Position numbers and translations under genes: made by a program
Assembly: GCA_050486105.1 (NCBI GenBank)
Contig: JBJHCR010000156.1
Coordinates: forward strand, 1-14,698
Direction of reading: 5' to 3'
From: JAEXNA01 sp050486105
GTDB lineage: Bacteria > Vulcanimicrobiota > Xenobia > Xenobiales > JADMJV01
DNA length: 14,698 nt
Shown: in pieces, positions 1 to 6,079 of the stretch
How the letters are laid out: each line of letters begins with the position of its first letter
Position numbering within the stretch: position 1 is the stretch's first letter
Notes under the pieces: generated by a model
Databases searched by the model: none
What the model was told of the DNA's origin: nothing
What the model saw: only the letters and a program-made list of their open reading frames with translations

Positions 1-88
1 AATCAGGCTCACCTTTGACTGCCAATCTGTTCATCGCTACCTCCTTATCATCTGACAATGCTAAGGCATCAGATCTCGGGCGGTCTAG

Positions 89-1006
89 GCAGCGAAACAG
101 CGCTTACGCTGCTGCGCTCTCTGCCATCAGAAGATTGGAGGAACGCCCACGAATGCAGCGAGGGCAACTTCTAGACTCGATTTTGAAATTCAGCAACTTG
201 AGGCGGAGTCCAGCGAGCTTGTCGAGTTAATGGAGTCAATTGAGGAGGACCTCGCTAAGTTTGAAGTCGTTCAGGACGCGAGGATTAAGCAAATTCGAAG
301 GATAGAGAACGACATTCGACCTCTTGAGTCTGGACACTTCGGGCCAATTCAGGAGGAGGCGGCCCTCTATGCTAGGCGGATTGGAAGACTCGAAGAAGAG
401 TTGTCACAGCTTGAGCGTCTTCGTACTGCCGCCGCCCTTGAAAAGGAAATTGAAGCTGAACAGAACGAGCTCGAGGTTGAGATTGAGAAAGCTCGAAAAA
501 ATGTCGACCAAATACTTTCAGAGATAGACATCGGGTCTATTGAAGATGCAATCGCGCAGGGAATGAATCATTACTTCCACGAGATTAACGAGATTCAGCC
601 TGATATTTGGACACAAGGGCCCGTGGAGGTCACCCTCTCTCCAAAGGAACTCGCCCTCCGCATACGAGGAGCAAAGTGGTCTGGGCAACTAGGTGGTACG
701 CTTCGAGCGATTTTGTTGCTAGCCTATCATCATTCGCTTCTTCTCTCCACGGGCAAGAGCGGAATTTACTTTCCAGGTTTTTGCATGCTGGATTTTCCAC
801 CAACATTTCTGGAAGCGGACGAAATTACAGATAAAGAGAATTTTCTTTTAGAACCATTCCTCAGGGTCTGCCAGTCGGATCCCGGCGTCCAAGTTATCAT
901 CGCGGGACGTGCCTTCGAAGGCATGAAGTGTTCGAAGAGGTTCGAACTTAACGAAGTTTTTGAAAGTGGTGGCACTAGTTTGCCAGAAGGGGAAGTCAAT
1001 GACTGA
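89..1006 (+). pseudogene. C-terminal part of an SMC/Rad50-like ATPase, 5' end decayed
   Basis: The open frame runs from just after a TAG at 86-88 to a TGA at 1004-1006. The recognisable ATG at 230 lies inside a longer homologous stretch. Features seen: a CxxC pair (CALCHQ, 113-130) as in the zinc hook of Rad50-like proteins; a heavily charged Glu/Arg/Leu coiled coil (about 180-530); a degenerate ABC-signature segment (SGQLGGTLRAILLLAY); a Walker-B-like CMLDFP; and a C-terminal VIIAGRAFEGMK strand. This matches the C-terminal half of AAA/SMC-like ATPases often found in bacterial defence loci, where it would supply DNA-linked ATP hydrolysis. The Walker A half is outside the window. Stops in this frame at 53, 62 and 86 show the sequence upstream is frameshifted or rearranged, so it is probably non-functional. 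The family assignment is from recall of motifs, not a search. Confidence 0.6.
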
Positions 1007-1370
1007 GCAAGGCCGACGAGTAACAAGAGCAGCCCTGCGACCTGAGACTTCTAGTGTTCGGTTAGGCGACCCATTGGCGACCAACACGCCGCCACATGCC
1101 GATACTCAACAGTACCATCTGGCACCAAGGCCCCATAAAATCTCACTCCAAGGCACTCCCTGGGACCAGAAGGACGAACTTCTTCACATTCGCCAAGAGC
1201 GAGTCGGGGTTTGTAGGCTGGTGTCCCGGAGTGTCCGGAAATGGCCTGGGCACCCCTCAATTGCCAAAGGTGAAGGACCTTCCGGTCTACCAAGCTATCC
1301 AAGGACTCACCGGGAGCAAAGTTGGGATTCATCTGAATCAGAGGGTCCGGCCACAACTGACCTTCTTTGA
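999..1370 (+). pseudogene. Possible remnant of the gene downstream of the ATPase
   Basis: An ATG at 999-1001 overlaps the ATPase stop by 8 bases and is preceded by a purine-rich AAGGGGAAG (987-995). This is the arrangement expected of a translationally coupled second gene. The first 25 or so codons (MTEQGRRVTRAALRPETSS) read plausibly as a protein start. Beyond about 1090 the frame lies opposite a helicase-like fragment on the other strand and has no recognisable features, so only the start may be genuine. I do not recognise the family. The 3' part is probably a chance open frame behind a recombination junction. Confidence 0.2.
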
Positions 1371-1509
1371 GAACGCTCTCGACCTTATCCCTGACGCGCT
1401 GGTCTTTGATGTTCAAAAAGCTATTCAAGTAGCTTGAGTAGTCCTCGACCATGTCGTCACGCAGCCTGAAGACATCAAACGCGGACCTCGCCGTTTCCCT
1501 GGTACCCAC
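1051..1509 (-). pseudogene. N-terminal fragment of a DEAD/DEAH helicase-like protein
   Basis: A GTG start (1507-1509) is preceded on this strand by a purine-rich GGAGGAAGGG. The first ~80 residues (to about 1264) carry a pattern I recall from the N-termini of large bacterial DEAD/DEAH-box helicases of the DUF1998-associated kind: DVFRLRDDMVEDYSSY, then SFLNIKDQRVRDKV, then LWPDPLIQMNPNF. In those proteins this segment precedes the helicase core and its Q-motif/Walker A. Here the resemblance ends after VLHLW. The remaining ~70 codons show no Walker A (GxGKT) or other helicase motif in this frame or its neighbours. The fragment is therefore about a tenth of a normal gene and cannot be a helicase. 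It points away from the ATPase remnant, so the two need not come from one operon. Confidence 0.45.
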
Positions 1510-1690
1510 GAACTTCTTACCCTTCCTCCCTGCTCAACGCGAACTTCTTTCCAAGGTGGCGATCCCCTTGGGACAAAAAGTGTCGCAATGACCGCCTTAG
1601 AAACCTGAGCATGCGTCAGAAGTCAGTACGAGAGAAACATCGATCGAAAACTGAAAACTTTAGCCCAATAGGGCTCGACATCAAGACTCC
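1510..1690. other. Short stretch without a supported gene
   Basis: All frames are broken by stops within short distances. A brief plus-strand frame reads NFLPFLPAQRELLSKVA, faintly like the PLPPLxEQRxIVxKV segment of HsdS specificity subunits, but it is too short to call. This is probably recombination debris between the helicase and AlbA_2 remnants. Confidence 0.3.
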
Positions 1691-2040
1691 GAGGGCCGAT
1701 CCACCGGTATCAACAAGATCCTCAAGGTGATGGCAGCCAACGGCTCTCCAGCCCGGAATTTGAAACCGATGAAGAGCGCAGCGACTTTATCACACGTCTT
1801 TCAGTGTATCCTCAAACCCTCATAGGGGGCGATTCCGAACGGCCCACCGCACAAGATACCGCACAAGATACCGCACAAGTTGCCGCACATGACACCGCAC
1901 AAGTTGCCACACATGACGCCGCACAAGTTGCCGAACTTGAGGGGTTCGCTACCCCCCAAGTCACCCCCCAAGTAGGGAACTCTACCTCCTATGACACCCC
2001 CTATGATGGACAAAAGACCCCCTATGATGAGCGCCCAAGT
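1691..2040 (+). pseudogene. C-terminal tail of an AlbA_2-type ATP-binding (RecG-like) protein, frameshifted
   Basis: Frame 2 reads EGRSTGINKILKVMAANGSP (1691-1750). The reading then continues in frame 1 as SPEFETDEERSDFITRLSV (from about 1750). Joined, they match the conserved end of AlbA_2/'ATPase AAA-4' putative DNA-binding proteins, whose tail reads roughly 'G.PxPEFETDEDRxYFLVRLPVHP' followed by a Gln-rich linker of VTAQVTAQV repeats and a winged helix. A one-base indel near 1750 separates the two halves, and stops at 1652 and 1661 cut off everything upstream. The Gln linker is present (see repeat at 1849-1932, then TPQVTPQV), but no winged helix follows before the frame runs into the antisense of the 2076-2816 gene. 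The piece is therefore truncated at both ends. Such proteins are common cargo of mobile and defence regions. Confidence 0.65.
1849..1932 (+). repeat. Seven tandem 12-bp units (four-codon repeat)
   Basis: Seven contiguous units run 1849-1860, 1861-1872, 1873-1884, 1885-1896, 1897-1908, 1909-1920 and 1921-1932. They are variants of GCACAAGWTRCC (GCACAAGATACC twice, GCACAAGTTGCC three times, GCACATGACACC and ACACATGACGCC once each). In the reading frame of the AlbA_2 remnant each unit encodes A-Q/H-D/V-x, giving an AQDT/AQVA/AHDT ladder, so gain or loss of units keeps frame. Confidence 0.9.
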
Positions 2041-2075
2041 GAATCCACCGATCGAGCGAGTCGGCGTAGGAATCG

Positions 2076-2816
2076 TCAGGCTCTTGGTTTCCGAGTTTTA
2101 GGAGCGCTTAGCTGCCCCTCGACCGTGCGCCGAATAATCGCTGCCAGAGTGAGGTTGGTGTTGCCCTGCCAGTGCTCGAAAGCGCGGACGCACCGGAACT
2201 GGAGCGTGGTGGCCAGATGCTGGAAATCAGGGGTCTCTTCCTCGGGGTGCAAGGGAAAGTCTTCCACCATAGGAACGTCATTTTCTGGCAGGGACAACTC
2301 TTCAAGGAGCCGCTCCCTGTCCTGTGGCGACCGGACATTCTGCGAGTTAACTTCAACTGTGCGAGGGTCGATCACCGTCACGTCTCGATCCAGCATAGTC
2401 ATGATCTCCTCAGGTGTACCCTCATCGGCTGAGAAAAACCGGTTCACGACCCGTCCCCGTAAAGCCACGACCCTAGGCCCGAGGAGGGGGGCGAAGAAGC
2501 GGGCTCCTGTTATCGCTCGATCTATGGAGTTCGTCTGCAGCGTCATTTCACGGGAGTTTGGAAAACGAATGCGTCCAAGAACAATAGGACGCCGATCGAC
2601 CGGCACATCGCTATAGCCCCCCGCGATAAACTTCAGCGACGCAGCCTCTGCTTCGAATGTCCACTCCCAACCCTTCTCTTTAGAAACCTCGGCCATACAT
2701 CTCAGGCTTCGAAATTTCGTGGTGACGAATGAAATTTTCGGGATCGCATAGTATAGCCTGACCGGTTGGAAAGGCTCTTTGGTCATGGTAGCCAGCAGCC
2801 GTTTTTGGCTCATCAT
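2076..2816 (-). CDS. Unknown conserved-looking protein, 246 aa
   Basis: The ATG at 2814-2816 is preceded on this strand by AGAGGAAACG, a good Shine-Dalgarno four bases or so away; a second ATG follows immediately. The predicted protein is soluble, with no signal peptide or membrane span. The N-terminal ~130 residues look beta-rich (KISFVTTKFRSLRCM, KFIAGGYSD, RPIVLGRIRFPN). A charged middle (EGTPEEIMTMLDRDVTVIDP) is followed by an acidic proline-rich stretch (PMVEDFPLHPEEETPDFQHL) and a helical end (TTLQFRCVRAFEHWQG) with a basic tail (APKTRKPRA). The frame is intact and uses mixed codons like other genes here. I do not recognise a family. It is convergent with the AlbA_2 remnant and lies among decayed mobile and defence genes, which is the only functional hint. 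Confidence 0.7.
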   Translation of the reverse strand: MMSQKRLLATMTKEPFQPVRLYYAIPKISFVTTKFRSLRCMAEVSKEKGWEWTFEAEAASLKFIAGGYSDVPVDRRPIVLGRIRFPNSREMTLQTNSIDRAITGARFFAPLLGPRVVALRGRVVNRFFSADEGTPEEIMTMLDRDVTVIDPRTVEVNSQNVRSPQDRERLLEELSLPENDVPMVEDFPLHPEEETPDFQHLATTLQFRCVRAFEHWQGNTNLTLAAIIRRTVEGQLSAPKTRKPRA

Positions 2817-3122
2817 CGTTTCCTCTGAGCGGTCGCTCTTATCTTGAGTTATGCTTTAGGGCTTCGGGTTCGAGGGGGTGTTCGTGGCAAGGTCACTACT
2901 GGCCTTCGACCATTTCCGAGTTTCAAAATCATCTGTGCATGCCTTGCCAATCTTCAATTCGAAACCCGCAGAACGTCCTGAGGAGCCGATCAGTTGTGGT
3001 GAACGAGGAAGAGCCGAAGGCTTTTCCCTGTTCTCCACGATTCTTCGCGTCGTCAATTTTGCACACAGTGTGTGCAAAATTCGAAATGCCGAACCCGTGG
3101 ATCATCAGGCGGCAATACGATA
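2817..3122. other. Intergenic stretch with a strong palindrome
   Basis: Several overlapping open frames exist on both strands, but none has a ribosome-binding site, recognisable motif or conserved-looking composition. It holds the leader of the 2076-2816 gene (near 2817-2860) and the palindrome at 3055-3081. Confidence 0.4.
3055..3081. repeat. Perfect 13-bp inverted repeat with 1-base centre
   Basis: The arms AATTTTGCACACA and TGTGTGCAAAATT flank a single G at 3068. A centre of one base is too tight for an RNA hairpin loop without melting the inner pairs, so a dimeric DNA-binding-protein site or a recombination/replication element is as likely as a terminator. No T-run follows on either strand. 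Confidence 0.85.
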
Positions 3123-3263
3123 CTATGGAACCGTTAACACCCACTCGGCCTCTTCTAGGCTCAATACGGTAGTGGGTTTTCTCTTATGCTGGCGGCTCCA
3201 GCTAAATCGTTGCCGCACTGCGGCAACGATTTGCTGCTTGGAAATTTCCGCAAACTTCGTCAT
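3123..3263 (-). CDS. Possible small basic protein, 46 aa
   Basis: An ATG at 3261-3263 runs to a TAG at 3123-3125. The sequence begins MTKFAEISKQQIVAAVRQRF and ends with EEAEWVLTVP. It is rich in Arg/Lys in the middle, as in small DNA-binding proteins, but only an AGG directly abuts the ATG, so the ribosome-binding site is poor. The coding sequence contains both the 29-base palindrome at 3204-3232 and the hairpin at 3136-3180, which would constrain the protein oddly. Either the open frame is chance or the palindromes are coincident with coding. Not recognised. Confidence 0.2.
   Translation of the reverse strand: MTKFAEISKQQIVAAVRQRFSWSRQHKRKPTTVLSLEEAEWVLTVP
3136..3183 (+). terminator. Terminator-like stem-loop
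   Basis: The arms AACACCCACT (3136-3145) and AGTGGGTTTT (3171-3180) pair with one mismatch. A smaller inner stem (GCCT/AGGC near 3148-3160) sits in the loop, and the structure ends in TTTTCTCTT. On the plus strand this resembles a rho-independent terminator, but the loop is long and no supported plus-strand gene precedes it. Confidence 0.35.
3204..3232. repeat. Perfect 14-bp inverted repeat with 1-base centre
   Basis: The arms AAATCGTTGCCGCA and TGCGGCAACGATTT flank C3218. The geometry is the same as the 3055-3081 palindrome (long perfect arms, single central base) but the sequence is different. There is no T-run on either side. It could be an operator, a recombinase or resolvase site, or a replication-related element. 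Confidence 0.85.
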
Positions 3264-3267
3264 CCTA

Positions 3268-3283
3268 AAGAGAGTTCTCTCTT
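3268..3283. repeat. Short inverted repeat
   Basis: The arms AAGAGAG and CTCTCTT are separated by TT. It sits just upstream (minus-strand sense) of the ATG at 3263 of the possible small gene, where an operator could lie. It is low-complexity sequence, so chance is possible. Confidence 0.45.
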
Positions 3284-3381
3284 GTGTTGGTTCCAGATGA
3301 ATTGTGTCCGCAGTGCAGTCACAAAAAAAGTTGACACAGTCCTGACCCACACAGGCCGATTTTCCGGGCCGGGAACCCAGT

Positions 3382-3416
3382 AATGACGGGGCCTGCTTAC
3401 TCTTGACCCCGTCATT
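3382..3416. repeat. 10-bp inverted repeat, 15-base loop
   Basis: The arms AATGACGGGG (3382-3391) and CCCCGTCATT (3407-3416) are perfect. No T-run follows on the plus strand and none on the minus. It could be a stable hairpin or the remnant ends of a mobile element. It is the last of a group of palindromes spanning 3055-3416. Confidence 0.7.
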
Positions 3417-3527
3417 CACCAGGTTCGGGTCCGGGAGGTTATGGTTGGAACCGGGAGATGTTCGAAGCCTGTGATGGTGGGGTTCAAGTGTTGGTGAGTG
3501 CTTGGTAGGTGGGGAGTTTGGAGGCAG

Positions 3528-3836
3528 ATGACGACTCGCGCTAAGCAGGCGGTGAACATCAGCCTGACTTTCCGGAACTGGCTGATCGGTTTTTACTTCG
3601 ACGAATATGAACTTCAAGGAGCAGACCGGGTGAACTATGGTGACAACCACTTTGACGCCCTGGCAGACGCACTCGAGCCGCTTGATGTCAGTAGCTCCGG
3701 AAAGCGTCAACTCTACGGCTACCCTGCCTTCTACAGAGCCTACCCCCAAATTGTGCGGACACTGTCCGTACAATTGCAGGCAGATTTTCCTGACCAGGTG
3801 CAAGAGCCGAGTTCCTCAGGTCACGTCCAGTTCTAG
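3528..3836 (+). pseudogene. N-terminal domain of a DUF1016/YhcG-type PDDEXK nuclease, truncated
   Basis: The start ATG 3528 is chosen because TGGAGG (3519-3524) lies just upstream; the frame also extends to a GTG at 3498. The protein begins MTTRAKQAVNISLTFRNWLI and continues GFYFDEYELQGADRVNYG, then YPAFYRAYPQIVRTLS. This is the characteristic DUF1016 N-terminal pattern (A..VN..L..RNWLIG.YI.EYE..G.DR..YG). Full YhcG proteins are about 330-390 aa, with a C-terminal PDDEXK nuclease domain; here the frame stops after 102 residues, so the nuclease domain is missing. YhcG-type proteins are linked to phage defence and mobile DNA. It is probably a dead remnant, although the domain itself looks uncorrupted. 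Confidence 0.75.
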
Positions 3837-3919
3837 GCCAATCTGCCTTGGCAAGCCCATTACCTTGCGAGTTCTCCCAGGGCCAGAGCTACCAACCCAT
3901 TGAGCCTCCTGCACCTACT

Positions 3920-4162
3920 TTAAGCGCGAACGGGCAACGAAAGCCTGAGTAACGACGTTCGCTGGGTATCGCGGTAGACCGGGTTGAAAGGACTCGCAAC
4001 ATAATGGCCTAGCATCAAGCTGATCATCTTCAAAGATTTACGGTCCTTGACCAAAGCCGAAGCGGCGGAATGTCGTAGGCTATACATCGTGATCCATCGT
4101 CCAACCCCTCCTTCCGGGCCACGGGAGCAGACCATGTTTGACCTTGAATCTTCCAGCGGCAA
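3920..4162 (-). pseudogene. C-terminal catalytic fragment of a tyrosine recombinase
   Basis: From about 4093 downward the frame reads ITMYSLRHSAASALVKDRK, then SLKMISLMLGH, then NPVYRDTQ. These are box II of phage/Xer integrases: YSLRH (Arg at 4073-4075; the first catalytic His replaced by Tyr, as in some families), LGH, and a Tyr nucleophile candidate in VYRD. Spacing supports this: Arg to His is 23 residues, as in XerD (R247 to H270), and His to Tyr is 10 (9 in XerD). The N-terminal arm-binding and core domains and the box I Arg are not recognisable upstream in any minus-strand frame, so the gene is a fragment. It is direct evidence that an integrase-bearing element was once here. Confidence 0.65.
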
Positions 4163-4388
4163 TCACCACTCGAGAGGTGTTAAGCAAGCCGGCCAGAGAC
4201 GCCCGGGCCCGCTGCAGAGCGAACTCAGTGAGCTTCTGATTAGGGGGCGTAACCAAGGCGTCCGTGGCCACCGATCTTCGTTGCTGAGTAGCTGTAGGGG
4301 AAATCGGTACCGTGTGGTATGCCTTGAGCAAAGAGCCCATCGTTAGGCGCGACGAAGGCCCTCCACTTCACCAAGTAAACACAAACCG
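4163..4388. other. Stretch without a supported gene
   Basis: Open frames exist on both strands but show no motif. If the integrase once extended through here on the minus strand, its sequence is too decayed for me to read. Confidence 0.3.
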
Positions 4389-4418
4389 TTGTCCGCGGCG
4401 ACGGCGGCTGGGTATAAG
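4389..4418 (+). promoter_or_regulatory. Possible sigma-70 promoter of the DUF2225 gene
   Basis: TTGTCC (4389-4394) and TATAAG (4413-4418) are separated by 18 bases. A start site 7-8 bases after the -10 would fall at about 4425-4426, on the GTG chosen for the next gene, implying a leaderless or near-leaderless mRNA. The -10 overlaps an AAGG (4416-4419) that could instead act as the ribosome-binding site, so the two readings compete. Confidence 0.35.
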
Positions 4419-4425
4419 GTTATAC

Positions 4426-5457
4426 GTGCATCGAATCGTTTTCCTAGTCCTGCTCCTAACTCAGCTTTCCCAAGCCGGGCACCTCTCTTCCATCGATGTG
4501 AAATGTCCGGTGTGCGCAACGGAGTTTGTAGGCTATGTCTATATGAGTTCGACCAGTTTTGGAGCTGACCGGGATTTTCTACCCCGAAGCTCCTCTCCGT
4601 TCTACCGAACTCTTGTCACCTGCCCAGAATGCTCGCTTTCGCACTTCACCGGTCATCTGGAAAAAATGGCCTCCTCCCTGGACCAAGATACGAAGGATGA
4701 ATGGAGAAAAAGGCATCCAGTCGGTGGCACTGTGGAGCCGGACGATGTTGAAAAGATGAGGCTGCTTATCGAGTTCGAAGAACTGCTTGGAAGCCCTGAC
4801 CTCACGAGAGCCTACATCAATCTTCAAGCAGCTTGGGTTGTGCGACTAACACACAACCCCTTCGCAGAAAGAGTCCAGGACATCGGACCTGAAAAGGTCC
4901 ATTCGTATCTTGAGGGATTGCCTTCAAAGCCCATGGAGAGTCTGTCCTGCGCTCGAGACCTCGTCAAGAGCTTGCCTCAACGGACCGGTGAAGAACGAGC
5001 TGAGATTCTGACGATCATAGCGTATCTCTATTGCGATGCCGGAGAATTCGACGAACTTCTGGGCCAGAGTGAACTCCCCCACCATGGTGTGGCGGCGGTC
5101 CAAGAAGAAGAGCGAGGGTTTCAGCGACAAACGGTGATTGAGATGCGGAAAGCTCTTAAAAGCGCCGAGGACGCAGAGGCGGCCAACCTCACCTACTTGG
5201 TCGGTGAGCTAAACCGTCGATTGGGTAACAAGGCAGAGGCGCAAGAGTGGCTGAGAAAGGCCTCAGCTCACCCCTCCATCGACCCGGATATAAAGACCTG
5301 GGCAGAGGAGCAACTTCGAGAATGTGATCGACTTCCCGACCAGCCAGTAACCAGAAACAATCAAGAACTCTGGAACGATACATTTGGGATTTGGCTACCG
5401 ACCTTGCTTCTGGTTGCAATATTCACATTTTGGGGTGCTCGACGGAGAACTCGATGA
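4426..5457 (+). CDS. Exported DUF2225-like zinc-ribbon protein with C-terminal membrane anchor
   Basis: GTG 4426 is chosen because it begins a classic signal peptide (VHRIVFLVLLLTQLSQA, likely cleaved after Ala17) and follows AAGG by six bases; the frame extends upstream but with unlikely sequence. The mature protein opens with two CxxC pairs, KCPVC (27/30) and TCPEC (66/69), separated by a FGADRDF segment typical of DUF2225, where they should bind one zinc. Residues ~90-310 are helical and acidic, with TPR-like stretches (AANLTYLVGELNRRLGNKAE). Residues ~320-338 form a membrane span (FGIWLPTLLLVAIFTFW) followed by ARRRTR, giving an N-out/C-in topology. Function is unknown. DUF2225 proteins are usually described as cytosolic, so an exported, anchored version is notable. 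The last few codons coincide with the start of a ParE remnant in another frame, so the original C-terminus may have been replaced. Confidence 0.75.
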   Translation: MHRIVFLVLLLTQLSQAGHLSSIDVKCPVCATEFVGYVYMSSTSFGADRDFLPRSSSPFYRTLVTCPECSLSHFTGHLEKMASSLDQDTKDEWRKRHPVGGTVEPDDVEKMRLLIEFEELLGSPDLTRAYINLQAAWVVRLTHNPFAERVQDIGPEKVHSYLEGLPSKPMESLSCARDLVKSLPQRTGEERAEILTIIAYLYCDAGEFDELLGQSELPHHGVAAVQEEERGFQRQTVIEMRKALKSAEDAEAANLTYLVGELNRRLGNKAEAQEWLRKASAHPSIDPDIKTWAEEQLRECDRLPDQPVTRNNQELWNDTFGIWLPTLLLVAIFTFWGARRRTR

Positions 5458-5638
5458 ATCACTCACCAACCTTTCGGCTTTTCCTCGCATAGGTCGGGCA
5501 CGCCCGGACTTGACCGATCAGCCCGTCTACTTCTTCCCATTCTACTCCTGGCTTGTCGTCTATGAGCCAGAAAGCGTACTCTTGAAAATCCTACGAATCG
5601 TGAGTGCCTATAGAGATTCGAAGAACCTCTTCACCTGA
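5438..5638 (+). pseudogene. C-terminal two-thirds of a ParE/RelE-type toxin
   Basis: The frame reads ELDESLTNLSAFPRIGRARP, then YFFPFYSWLVVYEPES and LLKILRIVSAYRD. This is the conserved second half of ParE-family plasmid-stabilisation toxins (helix, FPxxGRxRPxL, three beta-strands ending V.R..RD). Full ParE toxins are about 95-105 aa; here ~66 residues remain, and homology starts inside the 3' end of the DUF2225 gene in a different frame. The N-terminal strand and first helix are missing and no ParD antitoxin is visible, so the toxin is presumably inactive. There is no ribosome-binding site at a sensible start. Confidence 0.7.
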
Positions 5639-6079
5639 GAGTGCTCTACCTGTTCCAGCACCTCATGTCGCGATAGGAACAGCGGTCACTCGCCCAAAGC
5701 TGCCTCGTGCCCATCTTGTTTAAGCCCTCGCTATCTACAAGCGAGACCGCCCTCTTCGGCGGGGTCTACCTAATGCTCCCCAGGGGCTTGAGGCCTTTCT
5801 TTGGCCGCCCGCGCTGCCTCCTTGACCGAAGCTTGGCAGACACGGCGCATGTCGCGGTTCGACTTGATTGATCGTTTTCTGATCGTCCTCGTTCGTAACG
5901 AGTGCTCGACTTCCCGAGACCTCTCCATCCAGCCCCTTTGTTTTCCCACCTAGGGGAACAAAATCGAGTTGCCAGCGCTTACAAATCTGAGGACCAAGGG
6001 CGTGAAGGATCCGAAACGAACTCTTTAGTCAGCACGACCAAATTTCAGACGGTTGGAGTTTTGAACGGACGGGAAGCTA
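5639..6079. other. 440-base gap without a supported gene
   Basis: No frame has a convincing start, length or motif. The plus-strand frame 5902-6174 is open but has no ribosome-binding site and overlaps the 6080 gene. The gap holds the tandem hairpins at 5727-5767 and presumably the promoter of the 6080 gene. Confidence 0.4.
5727..5767. repeat. Two tandem stem-loops sharing bases
   Basis: CTCGCT (5727-5732) pairs with AGCGAG (5740-5745) across a 7-base loop. AGACCGCC (5744-5751) pairs with GGCGGGGTCT (5758-5767) across CTCTTC, with a two-base bulge. The two stems share bases 5744-5745, so they are nearly stacked or mutually exclusive. There is no T-run, so this is not a standard terminator, but it could end transcription through the ParE remnant. 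Confidence 0.4.

Noticed and set aside
1530..1590. HsdS-like peptide FLPFLPAQRELLSKVA
   Set aside because: A single short match to a low-information motif with no target-recognition domain around it.
1849..1932. CRISPR-like array
   Set aside because: The 12-bp units are contiguous with no spacers and encode a known protein linker.
2041..2616. Continuation of the AlbA_2 remnant frame
   Set aside because: It becomes Arg/Ser-rich, lies opposite the well-supported 2076-2816 gene and loses any family resemblance.
3123..3803. 226-codon minus-strand open frame
   Set aside because: Most of it is antisense to the DUF1016 fragment and the hairpin region. Only its last 46 codons have a possible start.
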